In this document: positions 1 to 9,748 of the stretch, piece by piece
Position numbering within the stretch: the stretch's first letter is position 1
Layout of the letters: each line of letters starts with the position of its first letter
Origin: Methanobrevibacter wolinii SH
GTDB lineage: Archaea > Methanobacteriota > Methanobacteria > Methanobacteriales > Methanobacteriaceae
Assembly (NCBI RefSeq): GCF_000621965.1
Contig: NZ_KK211380.1
Location: 1 to 46,379 of the forward strand
DNA: 46,379 nt
Reading direction: 5' to 3'
Made by a program: the position numbers and the translations under genes
The notes under the pieces: generated by a model
Told to the model about the DNA's origin: nothing
The model's database searches: none
The model's input: the letters and a program-made list of their open reading frames with translations, nothing else

Positions 1-116
1 TAAATTTTGTTTAAATTTTTAGAAATTATAGTGTTTTCTTAGATTTAATTTTGAATCTTAAATTTTGTTTAAATTTTTAGAAATTATAGTGTTTTATTGG
101 ATTTATTTTTTTATTG
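1..116. repeat. Two-copy tandem repeat, 58-bp period
   Basis: Positions 1-37 recur almost unchanged at 59-95, giving a period of 58 bp; the second unit diverges after about 95. The stretch is noncoding and lies just outside the insertion-sequence island. Up to position 210 I see only A/T-rich sequence with no gene. Confidence 0.8.
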
Positions 117-210
117 AATTTAGTGCTTTTAAATATAAATACTTATTTATTAAAGTTTAATCTAAAATACAATAAGTTTGATATTTTAAATTTAATTTTT
201 TTATTTATAA

Positions 211-270
211 AATGTTTAAAATTTTAATTTTTTTAAATACTTGATATAAAATTAGGATTATATATAAAAA
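211..270 (+). repeat. Left outer flank repeat of the IS-bounded island
   Basis: This 60-bp segment abuts the left end of the first insertion sequence. It is repeated in the same orientation, with only a few mismatches and one indel, at 8110-8168, directly outside the right end of the second insertion sequence. Its second half (about 242-271, containing GGATTATATATAAAAA) also belongs to a dispersed intergenic motif seen at 8193-8223 and 15919-15949. Confidence 0.8.
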
Positions 271-1529
271 TTTAGGGGCCTGAATTTTTTTACATTTGTG
301 AGAGCTTTTGTAAGCCTGTTTTTGATGTATCAGAGTTCTGTACAAGTAGTGTTCCTAATAATACATATAAATATAGGGTTTTTTCTACTGATTTTGGTGT
401 AAATTTGTGTATTTTTCTCATTTCTAATGAATTTTTAAGTACTTTGAAATAGTCTTCAATTTTACCTCTTATTGGTTTGTAATGTTTCCAATTCATGAGT
501 TTACTGATTAATTCTTTTTTTAATCTTTTAAAAAGTCTTTTATTTTTGTTTAAATCTTTTTTATTTTTAAATATGTTTAATGAGTAGCTTAAAACATCAT
601 TAAGGTGTTTTATGTTTAGAAATTTTTTTGGGAAAATTAGCGGGACGATCTGGTATTCGCTGATTCTTATTTGGTAGTTTATGAAACTGTAATATTCTTT
701 ATCAAAGATTAATGTGTCTTGTTTTCTTATTATTCGTCTTCTGCGTAATTCTTTCATTATTTCTTCAAAAAGTTTTGTATCGTTGGGTTCGCCAGAATGG
801 AATAAAATTGCAACGGGAGTCATAGAATTGTAATCAAATATGAATGTTGTTTTAAATTCAATATAAAATCTTTTAGATGAAGAATAGCTCCATTTAAGAT
901 CCATTTTTCTTAGTTTTTCTTTTGATTGTTTTTTATGGTTAAAATTGAAATTTAAGTCTATTGGTGTTGTATCAACAATGAAAGTCTTTTTTCTCTTTTT
1001 TATAGTTACAGAAAGCTTTTAATGCACTATTTACGGAATCTGTATAATTTCTTACGGAGTTTCTTTGGAAGTAATCGTAGATTTCTTGAGTTTCTAAAAT
1101 CGGGTTGATTTTAAATTATTTTTTTAGTTCTTCTTTGTTTTTAAGGTTTTTTACAATAAAATTAAGGGGTAAATCGAAAAATATGCTTATGAATTGTGTT
1201 TTGATTACTGTATCTAATTTTTTAAGGTTTTTAAATCCATTAGATGAAAATATTTGTTTTGATTTTCTAGAACCAATATTTTTAAATATTTTGTCTAACA
1301 TAATATAGTTTGGGTCGTTTTTATCAAGATTTAAATTGTGCAACATTTTTTTCGCCAAATATATATTTATTGCATTTATTATTTAAATTTATTGGTTTAA
1401 ATGACCTTTTTTTATTAAATTACTAATTTTACAATTGTATTATTACAAAACAAGAATATACCATAATTAAAGCTATAAAAATAAGAAAATTTAGGCCTCA
1501 AAAACAAGTCAAAAATTCATGCCCCTAAA
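271..1529 (-). mobile_element. IS4-superfamily-like insertion sequence, copy 1 (decayed)
   Basis: The element is bounded by imperfect terminal inverted repeats of about 19 bp: TTTAGGGGCCTGAATTTTT at 271 and its near complement ending at 1529 (one mismatch within the first 19 bases). The transposase reads on the minus strand and is broken into pieces. A second copy of about the same length (about 1.26 kb) lies at 6855-8110 in the same orientation. No convincing short target duplication is visible at either end of this copy; the flanks are too A/T rich to judge. Confidence 0.85.
290..1358 (-). pseudogene. Broken DDE transposase, IS copy 1
   Basis: Three parts of one transposase can be read on the minus strand. 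An 80-residue N-terminal piece (1358 to 1116) stops at a TAA, yet the same frame continues sensibly after it to about 990. A frameshift in an A-rich run then leads to a TFIVDTT block carrying the likely first catalytic Asp. The C-terminal 204 residues (904 to 290) hold LIFDKEYYS (likely second Asp) and a Y..R-(3)-E-(6)-K pattern in YKPIRGKIEDYFKVLK, which is the IS4-type YREK signature. At least one nonsense codon and one frameshift make it non-functional as read, unless recoding occurs. Confidence 0.85.
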
Positions 1530-1786
1530 ATATTTAATAATTTGAATTTCTTTTATTATTGAAATTTCATATTTGTTTTTATTTTTTAAAAAAAAGTTTA
1601 AATATTAGTTAAATATACATTTAAACATAAAAAACATATGAAAAATATTTATATGAATAAATCTTTATTGAAATTTAATTAGATTAAAAAATAAAATTAA
1701 ATAATTATTTTTTGTTTATTAAAATATTAAATTTTCTAAACAATTTATCACATATATTTTTTTTAAATGGGGAGTATATTGGGAAT

Positions 1787-4700
1787 ATGAAAAAAAGTTA
1801 TATTTTATATTTTCTTTTGATTATGTTTATGATTATTATAGGGTTAAATATGTCTTCAATCTCTGCAGTAGATAATACAAATACTACTATAAATCACACA
1901 GATATAATTCAAAACAATACAAATAATATAAATCAAAGTATTATCACAAAAAGCAATGAAAATAATGATAATGATATTGAGGATTATGGTTATAATTCTG
2001 AAGATAACGATAAACTAATTTTAGGAAATTCTAAAGAAATTCTAAAATCAGATAATCTTAATTCATCAAATGAAAATAATATTGATAAAATTCCAGTTAA
2101 TCTTGTTGTTAATGATTTAGTTAAATATTTTCATAATAATAATACTTTAAATATTTATTTATATGATAATAATGGTAATCCATTAGTAAATCAGAAAATA
2201 ACTATTACTTTACAGGAAATAACATATAACAAAACTATTAACTCTGAGGGAATGGCTTGTTTAGATATTAATCTTTGGCCAAATACATACAATGCAACAA
2301 TAAAATATGAAGGAACATCAATTTATGCACCAGCATCAAAAAAAATTACTATAACAATATTAAAAAGAATACCATTCTTCATAGATGTGTCTGATAACAT
2401 AACACCCTATGAACCATTCTACTTTAAATTAATGGACAACCAAGGATACCCATTAATAAATAAAACAGTAAATTTATATTGTGAGGGGGAAAAAATTAAT
2501 TTAACCTCAGATAATCATGGGTTATGCTACTGTTTCTTAAAATTAAGTCCAGGCTATCATAACATATACTTAAATTATAGTAGTAATGATTTAGAAAATT
2601 CATCAACATTTTCATATGGGTCAATTTATATAAATAATTTTACAAAATCTTTTAAAATACAAGATATTATCAACACAGCAATCATACTTAAAGACACTAT
2701 TTTTAAAAACCACATATTACCAAGTAATATTACTATTTCAGATACAAATTTAAGCATTTTTGAATTCTCATATCTCATGGCAAAAACCATAAACCAAATC
2801 TATGATAATGAAAATACAGATGAAACAATAAACTTACCATATATTTATAAAGCTGTGATTTATGATAATTATATATTTCATAATGAAACATTAAGTTATT
2901 ATACTTATATACATATGGTAAATACTTTAGTAGATTTTGTTGAAGATAATAATTATCTTCCAAGTTATTTAACAAATTATACACATGCAAATATAGATTT
3001 TAAAACATATACATTTTGTTTTTCAAAAATATTGTCCTTTTACAATTTAAGTTCATTTTTACCATCAAAAATTTATATTGAAAATATTGGTGTTAATTAT
3101 ACAGATAGTATTTATTATGAATTTAATGATGATTATAATTTTGATTCCAGATTTACAAATATTTGTAACTTTAATAGTTCATATACAGGTTACAACAATG
3201 GTTTAATAGAAACTAAAATTATTTCTGAAAATTATACATTCAATTATGGTTCAGTTTATGGTAAAATAAGAATAACGGATAATGATGGTAGAGGATTACA
3301 GAACAAAATATTATATTTAAAAGTTGGAAATGAATGTTTTAATTATACAACAGATTTTTGGGGAGATATATACTATAATTTAAATTTATATCCCGGATTA
3401 TATAATTTAACCATTATATTTAATGGAGATAAATTATTTAAAACATCAACAGCTAATTATTCAATAAAAATTCTAAAATCAAATATTTTATTATTAATTA
3501 AAAATGATATATTACCATTTGATAATAATCTGATTCTTTATATGGTAAATAATGATGGATTTCCAGTGGCAAATCACACTATAACATTAAATATAAACAA
3601 TAAAAATTATACACTAAAATCAGATGATTTAGGATATATAAAATTCAATGAAACATTACCAATAGGACAAAATATTCTTAATTTTACATTTAATGGTGAT
3701 GAAACATATAATCCATTAAATTATAATTTTACTTTAAATATTAAGGATAAAACATTCTTTGAAGGTAATGATTTAACTGTTAAAAATGGAAATAGAAATT
3801 TAAACATTAAATTATACTCTGATAAATGCAATTTAGTTAATAAAACTATTATCTGTAAAATATTAAGCCAAAATCTTAACCTTATTAAAAATTTAACAAT
3901 AAACACTGATAATAATGGTGAAATTCAAATACCTACTTCAAATTTTAATTCAGGAAATTATTATGTATCAGTATATTATATGGGTAATGATAATTATTTG
4001 AATTCCTCAAAAATATTTAATTTAAAAATTATTACTGATGGAACAATTCTTACATATATACATAGTAAAAATTTAATTATTCATAGTAAGGGGGAATATT
4101 TTGTTGGAATATTAACTGATCAGTTTGGAAATCCTATTGAAAATGTGCCTTTAAACATATTATTTATTAATAAAAATGTCACAACAACTTATTCAAGAAT
4201 TACAAATGAAAATGGGACATTTAAACTACAAATTAATATGAATAACCCTAATATTTACAAAGTTATATGTAAATTTGAAGGTAATGAAATATATTCACCT
4301 ATAACTGCAGAATTTAAAATTGATGCATATTACAAACCTAATTTAATTTACACAATAAATATAACCTCTAAAGAAAAAGATGAATTTCATGTATTTATTA
4401 AAGGAAAAGATGTAATTAAGAATTTAACTGTTCCTTATGGTCGTTTAATTGGATTTTATAAAAACAATAAATTATATAAATACACTTATGGTTATACTGA
4501 ATCTGGTGCAAATAATTTAAAAATTAATAAATATTATTTCTTTTCACTAACTAATACTAATAATATTATAGAAATTAAAAATAGTTCAATTATTACAAGT
4601 ATTGGATTTTTAATATATTCAAATGGAGCAAACATATTTATCAGATATCTTGCATACAATAAAGACAAACTTTACAGTTTAAATGTTATTTATAATGGTG

Positions 4701-6103
4701 GAAAATATTCAAATAAAAATATTTGTAATGTAAATTTTTATTATGGTAATAATAAAATTGCTTCAATGTTCTTTAGCTCTGAAATTTATACAAGCACGAC
4801 TCAAACTTACTTAAATAATAATTTAAATATGAAATTCAATTCAAGTACATGGTATATTAATTATCAACCAGTTGCTTCTTCAACATTTTTAAATAATTAT
4901 GGAAACTATAATATTTTTGATTTCATGTATGAAAATATAAATTATATTCTTTTATCTTATGGGGGTGTAGCTAACAAATATAAATTTAATAAAGCTAATT
5001 GGACAAATAAATTAGGGTATGAAGCTATTGAAAGTATATTTATTAATACAGGAGTTCTTATTAATGACAATTTAATGAAAAATGTAACTGATAATGCAAA
5101 CAATTATACAGGAGTAAATAAGGTTGTATATGAATTATATTTAGGTAATCTTGCTTATAATTGGTTAATGATTAAATCTTTCAATGAAATCTCAGAAGAA
5201 TATAATATAAAATGGGACAAAGATAATTATTATTACCTAATTGAATCATACCTTTCAGTAAAAGGGAGAAGTATTAGTATCTGGAATTGGACATCTGCAT
5301 TTTACAGTCATGATTATTATAATATAAAACAAGGATTAAATAAAATTTCTTATATAACCAGTGTATTAGAAGAATATATAATGAGTTTAAATGGAGATAA
5401 TTCTACATGTGCAGTAAATGAAATCATATTGGGCTTAATTAATGGAGAAGATTTTTATTTAAATAATAAGGATAATGTTACATATTTTGGTTTATCTGAC
5501 AATTCTTCTTATCTCACTTTTACAGAATATGGGGGATATGGTTCATACATAATTATTAATCAATTAAACAAGAAATATAAATTAAATGGGGGGATGATTT
5601 TAGGTCTCTTCAATTTTTTAAAATCATCAAAAATAGTAAGTAATTTAAAAAATATAATAAACTCAGAAATACATAATATATACTCAAAAATCTACAACCA
5701 ATTTTATTCAAAAATAAAAAATTTTAGATCAAATAATATTATAAATTATCTTTATAATAATGTTTCTAATTCTAGAACACTTTCTGGTATTGTTGGTGGT
5801 TTTATGGTTAATGCAGGTTTAATAATGACTTCATCTGGTGCTGGTGCGGTTGTAGGTATTCCATTATTAGCAGTAGGTACAATTTGTACTGCATATAGTT
5901 CTGGTTTGATTAATATTGATAAAAATAGTAAAAAAATAAGTGTTAATCTTACACAGCATAATGCAGTAGAATTTGGAATATCTATGGGGTTAAACGCATA
6001 TGATTTAGGTTCGGAGTATAATTTTATTAATAAATTTGTTAAAACAAAAAGTATAATTAAATCTATTAAATGTATTCAATCAGAAATAAAAAGAGACATA
6101 TAA
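1787..6103 (+). CDS. Giant secreted adhesin-like protein with Ig-like domains, pseudomurein-binding repeats and a toxin-like C-terminal region
   Basis: 1438 residues from the ATG at 1787. That start begins MKKSYILYFL, a signal peptide ending near SSISA; an in-frame ATG at 1712 would put 25 residues before the signal peptide. Residues about 100-283 look like two Ig-like (Big-type) beta domains with the recurring pattern of a short name-less strand, GNPLVNQ, then YNATIKYEG. Residues about 285-430 resemble pseudomurein-binding repeats (I.(D/N)(T/A)A...LP..I.I....(S/D)...F), implying attachment to the wall. Further Ig-like domains span about 480-850. The rest is unfamiliar, Tyr/Asn rich, with a Gly/Ala/Val hydrophobic stretch at 1332-1376 (AGAVVGIPLLAVGT) like the membrane-active pre-toxin segments of polymorphic toxins. 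It ends at a TAA that is followed by 50 more open codons in frame. It sits between two IS copies and is followed by two small membrane proteins. Surface location is well supported; the toxin reading is inference. Confidence 0.85.
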   Translation: MKKSYILYFLLIMFMIIIGLNMSSISAVDNTNTTINHTDIIQNNTNNINQSIITKSNENNDNDIEDYGYNSEDNDKLILGNSKEILKSDNLNSSNENNIDKIPVNLVVNDLVKYFHNNNTLNIYLYDNNGNPLVNQKITITLQEITYNKTINSEGMACLDINLWPNTYNATIKYEGTSIYAPASKKITITILKRIPFFIDVSDNITPYEPFYFKLMDNQGYPLINKTVNLYCEGEKINLTSDNHGLCYCFLKLSPGYHNIYLNYSSNDLENSSTFSYGSIYINNFTKSFKIQDIINTAIILKDTIFKNHILPSNITISDTNLSIFEFSYLMAKTINQIYDNENTDETINLPYIYKAVIYDNYIFHNETLSYYTYIHMVNTLVDFVEDNNYLPSYLTNYTHANIDFKTYTFCFSKILSFYNLSSFLPSKIYIENIGVNYTDSIYYEFNDDYNFDSRFTNICNFNSSYTGYNNGLIETKIISENYTFNYGSVYGKIRITDNDGRGLQNKILYLKVGNECFNYTTDFWGDIYYNLNLYPGLYNLTIIFNGDKLFKTSTANYSIKILKSNILLLIKNDILPFDNNLILYMVNNDGFPVANHTITLNINNKNYTLKSDDLGYIKFNETLPIGQNILNFTFNGDETYNPLNYNFTLNIKDKTFFEGNDLTVKNGNRNLNIKLYSDKCNLVNKTIICKILSQNLNLIKNLTINTDNNGEIQIPTSNFNSGNYYVSVYYMGNDNYLNSSKIFNLKIITDGTILTYIHSKNLIIHSKGEYFVGILTDQFGNPIENVPLNILFINKNVTTTYSRITNENGTFKLQINMNNPNIYKVICKFEGNEIYSPITAEFKIDAYYKPNLIYTINITSKEKDEFHVFIKGKDVIKNLTVPYGRLIGFYKNNKLYKYTYGYTESGANNLKINKYYFFSLTNTNNIIEIKNSSIITSIGFLIYSNGANIFIRYLAYNKDKLYSLNVIYNGGKYSNKNICNVNFYYGNNKIASMFFSSEIYTSTTQTYLNNNLNMKFNSSTWYINYQPVASSTFLNNYGNYNIFDFMYENINYILLSYGGVANKYKFNKANWTNKLGYEAIESIFINTGVLINDNLMKNVTDNANNYTGVNKVVYELYLGNLAYNWLMIKSFNEISEEYNIKWDKDNYYYLIESYLSVKGRSISIWNWTSAFYSHDYYNIKQGLNKISYITSVLEEYIMSLNGDNSTCAVNEIILGLINGEDFYLNNKDNVTYFGLSDNSSYLTFTEYGGYGSYIIINQLNKKYKLNGGMILGLFNFLKSSKIVSNLKNIINSEIHNIYSKIYNQFYSKIKNFRSNNIINYLYNNVSNSRTLSGIVGGFMVNAGLIMTSSGAGAVVGIPLLAVGTICTAYSSGLINIDKNSKKISVNLTQHNAVEFGISMGLNAYDLGSEYNFINKFVKTKSIIKSIKCIQSEIKRDI

Positions 6104-6256
6104 GTTAATGTTGAAAAATTAGGTTTAGCTAAAGGTTATTATAAATATACAAAGAATAAAGTTATTGGTGAAAACAAGAAAAGAATTATTAAAGAAATCA
6201 CGAAAAGTTATATTGTAAGTAAAGAAGTGAGTTTTACAGCAGATATTTTAACTTAA
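6104..6256 (+). pseudogene. In-frame C-terminal extension of the adhesin beyond a TAA stop
   Basis: Immediately after the TAA at 6101-6103 the same frame stays open for 50 codons to a TAA at 6254-6256. The translation is Lys/Ile/Glu-rich and protein-like (for example GLAKGYYKYTKNK and KKRIIKEITKSYIVSKEV), continuing the style of the preceding residues. The next gene's ribosome-binding site starts only a few bases later. The simplest reading is that a nonsense mutation removed the last 50 residues. Chance openness of 50 codons is possible but unlikely in such A/T-rich DNA, where TAA is frequent. Confidence 0.6.
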
Positions 6257-6271
6257 TAATGAGGAATAGTT

Positions 6272-6442
6272 ATGATATTTAAATATATTATAGTATTATT
6301 TTTTTTATATATTACAATTACTGTTCAAATTGCTAGTAGAGTTTCTGCTTTTAATAATGAAAAGGATTCAGAAAGAATTAATGAATATACTATAATTATT
6401 TGTGTATTAATGATGTTGATTCTTTATATTCTTTATTGTTGA
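6272..6442 (+). CDS. Small two-helix membrane protein, candidate immunity protein 1
   Basis: 56 residues, starting at an ATG 7 nt after GAGG (6261-6264). The protein has one hydrophobic segment at about residues 5-20 and another at about 40-55, with a short charged loop (NNEKDSERINE) between them. It lies 15 nt after the extended end of the adhesin frame and 20 nt before the next small gene, so the three are probably co-transcribed. I do not recognise a family. Small two-helix proteins directly after a toxin-bearing surface protein are commonly immunity proteins in polymorphic-toxin loci; that role here is a guess from position only. Confidence 0.65.
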   Translation: MIFKYIIVLFFLYITITVQIASRVSAFNNEKDSERINEYTIIICVLMMLILYILYC

Positions 6443-6462
6443 TTTTTTAGGGATGATTGGTT

Positions 6463-6636
6463 ATGAATTTTTGGGTTGTATTTTTTATATTTCTTTATTT
6501 ATTTGGTTTTGGAACATATTATTCAGCGGATCTTAAAAAATTACAGAAAAAACATTATGAATATATTATTATTTTTTTACTTATCTTTTTATTTTTTGCA
6601 ATAATTTTTAAAGATGAAATTAACATGTTACCATAA
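6463..6636 (+). CDS. Small two-helix membrane protein, candidate immunity protein 2
   Basis: 57 residues, beginning MNFWVVFFIF, preceded by GGATGA-like sequence at 6451-6456. Hydrophobic segments at about residues 3-18 and 34-49 flank a basic loop (DLKKLQKKHYEY). It has the same size and topology as the preceding 56-residue protein but little obvious identity to it. Together they form a pair of tiny membrane genes at the end of the IS-bounded cargo. Family not recognised. An immunity or anchoring role for the adhesin is inference from gene order. Confidence 0.6.
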   Translation: MNFWVVFFIFLYLFGFGTYYSADLKKLQKKHYEYIIIFLLIFLFFAIIFKDEINMLP

Positions 6637-6854
6637 AATTATATTTAAATGGTATATATTGGAATTTATATTAAATATAATACTTTATAATTAGATATAA
6701 TTAATATTTTATTTTTATAATAGTTTTTTTTATTGTAAAAATTTTGAGTATATTGAAATTTTATTTTTTATAACAATTTAGGGGTATTGTGCTTTAAAAT
6801 CAAATTTGATAAAGTTTATTTTAAAAATTATAAGAATTTCAACAATATAAATAT

Positions 6855-8110
6855 TTTAGGCTTGAATTTTTCACATTTATGAGAGTTTTTGTAGGCCTGT
6901 TTTTGATGTATTGGAGTTTTGTACAAGTAGTGTTCCTAATAATACATATATATGGTTTTTTTACTGATTTTGGTGTAAATTTGTGTATTTTTCTTTTTTC
7001 TAGTGAATTTTTAAGTAGTTTGAAATAGTCTTCGATTTTACATTTTATATGTTTGTAATGTTTCCAATTTATTAGTTTGTTGATTAATTCTTTTTTTAAT
7101 TGTTTTAAAAAGTCTTTTATTTTTGTTTAAATCTTTTTTATTTTTAAATATGTTTAATGAGTAGCTTAAAATATCATCAGGGTGTTTTATGTTTAGAAAT
7201 TTTTTCGGGAAAATTAACGGGACAATCTGGTATTTGCTTATTTTGATTTGGTAGTTTGTGAGACTGTAATATCTTTTATCAAAGATTAATGTGTCTTGTT
7301 TTCTTATTATATGTCTTCTGTTTAATTATTTTATTATTTCTTCAAAAAGTTTTGCATCGTTGGGTGCGCCAGAATGGAATAAAATTGCAACGGGAGTTAT
7401 AGAATCGTAATCAAGTATGAATGTTGCTTTAAATCCAATATAAAATCCTTTAGAGGAAGAATAGCTCCATTTAAGATCCATTTTTCTTAGTTTTTCTTTG
7501 GATTGTTTTTTTACGGTTAAAATTGAAATCTAAGTTTATTGGTGTTGCATCAACAATGAAAGTCCTTTTTTCTCTTTTTTATAGTTACAGAAAGCTTTTA
7601 ATGCACTGTTTACAGCATTTGCATAATTTTCTACAGAGTTTCTTTGGAAGTAATCGTAGATTTCTTGAGCTTCTAAAATTTGATTTATTTTAAATTATTT
7701 TTTTAGTTCTTCTTTGTTTTTAAGGTTTTTTACAATAAAATCAAGTGGTAAATCGAAAAATATACTTATAAATTGTGTTTTGATTACTGTATCTAATTTT
7801 TTAAGGTTTTTAAACCCATTAGATGAAAATATTTGTTTTGATTTTCTAGAACCAATAATTTTAAATATTTTGTCTAACATAATATAGTTTGGGTCGTTTT
7901 TATCAAGATTTAAATTGTGGAACATTTTTTTCGCCAAATATATATTTGTTGCATTTATTATTTAGATTTATTGGTTTAAATGACCTTTTTTTATTAAATT
8001 ACTAATTTTACAATTGTATTATTACAAAACAAGAATATACCATAATTAAAACTTATGAAAATAAGAAAAATTAGGCCTCAAAAACAAGTCAAAAATTCAG
8101 GCCCCCTAAA
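6855..8110 (-). mobile_element. IS4-superfamily-like insertion sequence, copy 2 (more decayed)
   Basis: This is a second copy of the element at 271-1529, about 1256 bp and in the same orientation. The right terminal repeat is intact (AAAAATTCAGGCCCCCTAAA, 8091-8110); the left one (6855-6870) has lost part of its G run. Many internal indels separate it from copy 1. Together the two copies bracket the adhesin and small membrane genes like a composite transposon. Confidence 0.85.
6870..7937 (-). pseudogene. Broken DDE transposase, IS copy 2
   Basis: The N-terminal 80 residues (7937 to 7695) are intact, nearly identical to copy 1, and stop at the same in-frame TAA after EELKK. A TFIVDAT block follows in another frame near 7560. 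The C-terminal catalytic half (about 7480 to 6870) is recognisable only piecewise because of several frameshifts. The indel near 7550-7580 is not the one in copy 1, so after sharing the TAA the copies decayed separately. No full-length product is possible. Confidence 0.85.
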
Positions 8111-8223
8111 ATGTTTAAAATTTTAATTTTTTAAATACTTGATATAAATTTAGGATTATATGTAAAAATTTTTAATATTTTTTTTAATTATTTAATATAA
8201 AATTAAGATTATATATAAAAATT
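8110..8223 (+). repeat. Right outer flank repeat plus a second diverged unit
   Basis: Positions 8110-8168 repeat 211-270, so the island 271-8110 is flanked by a long direct repeat. A related but diverged unit follows at about 8171-8223 with the same core (AATATAAAATTAAGATTATA). The site therefore looks like a short tandem array of roughly 52-60-bp units, next to or inside which the island lies. It is immediately upstream of nadM and may also contain that gene's promoter. Confidence 0.75.
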
Positions 8224-8263
8224 TTTAATACTTGAAATTAAAATATAAATTATTATAATATAA

Positions 8264-8833
<570 letters not shown>

Positions 8834-9108
8834 TTTTTTATACTCATATTATTGAGATTCTTAAAATTTATGATATATTTTGTTTCTAATTTAAAAAATA
8901 TTGAATTTTAAAGTTAAATTTTTAAATAAAATATCTTAATAGATTCATATTAATTTAAATATTTTAATATAAATTTTTTTAGTTTATTTATTAATTTACT
9001 TAAAATTTCTTATATTTTTATATGATTTTTTAAATAAAATATTTATATAACTATAGTTATATTATTATATTATATAAAGAATAGATTATAAAATGGAGTG
9101 ATTTTTAT

Positions 9109-9546
9109 ATGGTAGTACGTATAATTAAAAAAGATGATGATGTTGTAAGTTCTGCTGATTTAATTGACGATATTAAAAAATCTAAAAAAGTAGATGAAGC
9201 AGGTGCAATATTTACATTTGAAGGAATTGTAAGAGGTAAAGAACCTGGTAAAAAAGTAGATAAATTAATACTTAAAACTCCAGATATTGAAAAAGCTGAA
9301 AAAGAAATGAATGAAATCGCTGAAGATGTAAAAACAAAATTTGGAGTTTTTGAAGTTAATATTATTCATTATATAGGTGAATTTTATACTGGTGATAGTC
9401 TTTTTATTGTTGCAATTCTTGGACCTCATAGACAAAAATCTTATGAGGCTTTAATTGATACTATTGAAAGAGTTAAATTTGATATTGATTTTGAAAAAGA
9501 AGAAATTTCCAATCAAGGATCTAAAACTATATTAGCTGGAGGATAA
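9109..9546 (+). CDS. moaE: Molybdopterin synthase catalytic subunit MoaE
   Basis: 145 residues. In molybdopterin synthase MoaE converts precursor Z (cPMP) to molybdopterin using sulfur carried on MoaD. Recognisable blocks are AGAIFTFEGIVRGK near the N-terminus and IIHYIGEFYTGDSLFIVAI plus GPHRQKSYEAL in the second half, corresponding to the conserved HR.G....G and AHR...F segments, with a C-terminal Lys-rich DFEKEE stretch where the catalytic lysines lie. GGAGTGAT precedes the ATG. No moaD is next to it. Molybdopterin is needed in methanogens for formylmethanofuran dehydrogenase. Confidence 0.88.
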   Translation: MVVRIIKKDDDVVSSADLIDDIKKSKKVDEAGAIFTFEGIVRGKEPGKKVDKLILKTPDIEKAEKEMNEIAEDVKTKFGVFEVNIIHYIGEFYTGDSLFIVAILGPHRQKSYEALIDTIERVKFDIDFEKEEISNQGSKTILAGG

Positions 9547-9550
9547 ATTT

Positions 9551-9748
9551 ATGATGGGGTTTATTGTTGGTTTAATTGTAATAGCATTAATAATATTAGT
9601 TTTATATTTTCTTATTGAAAGTATTGCATTTTTATTTAAAATTGCATTTGTATTAATTGTTTTATATTTATTATTCCACTTTTGCTCCCTGTTATTAGGT
9701 TATAATTTCTTTAATTTAATAATAATTGGATTATCTTCAATAATTTAA
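9551..9748 (+). CDS. Small hydrophobic membrane protein, unknown
   Basis: 65 residues, nearly all hydrophobic (Ile/Leu/Val/Phe), forming two or three closely spaced membrane segments with one charged residue (SIESIAF... region) in the middle. It starts 4 nt after moaE, and GGAGG (9538-9542) lies within the last codons of moaE, so the two are surely co-transcribed. The start could be ATG 9551 or the next ATG at 9554. I recognise no family. Confidence 0.7.
   Translation: MMGFIVGLIVIALIILVLYFLIESIAFLFKIAFVLIVLYLLFHFCSLLLGYNFFNLIIIGLSSII

Noticed and set aside
1110-1125. Programmed frameshifting at the A7 run of the transposase, as in two-frame IS families
   Set aside because: The sequence after the TAA continues in the same frame in both copies, so a shift here would not restore the reading; it is a nonsense codon, not a slip site.
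1105-1308. Plus-strand 67-codon frame over the transposase
   Set aside because: It is antisense to the transposase N-terminal piece and has no support as a gene.
6101-6103. Pyrrolysine readthrough at the adhesin stop
   Set aside because: Pyrrolysine is inserted at TAG; this codon is TAA, so a nonsense mutation or ordinary leakiness is more likely.
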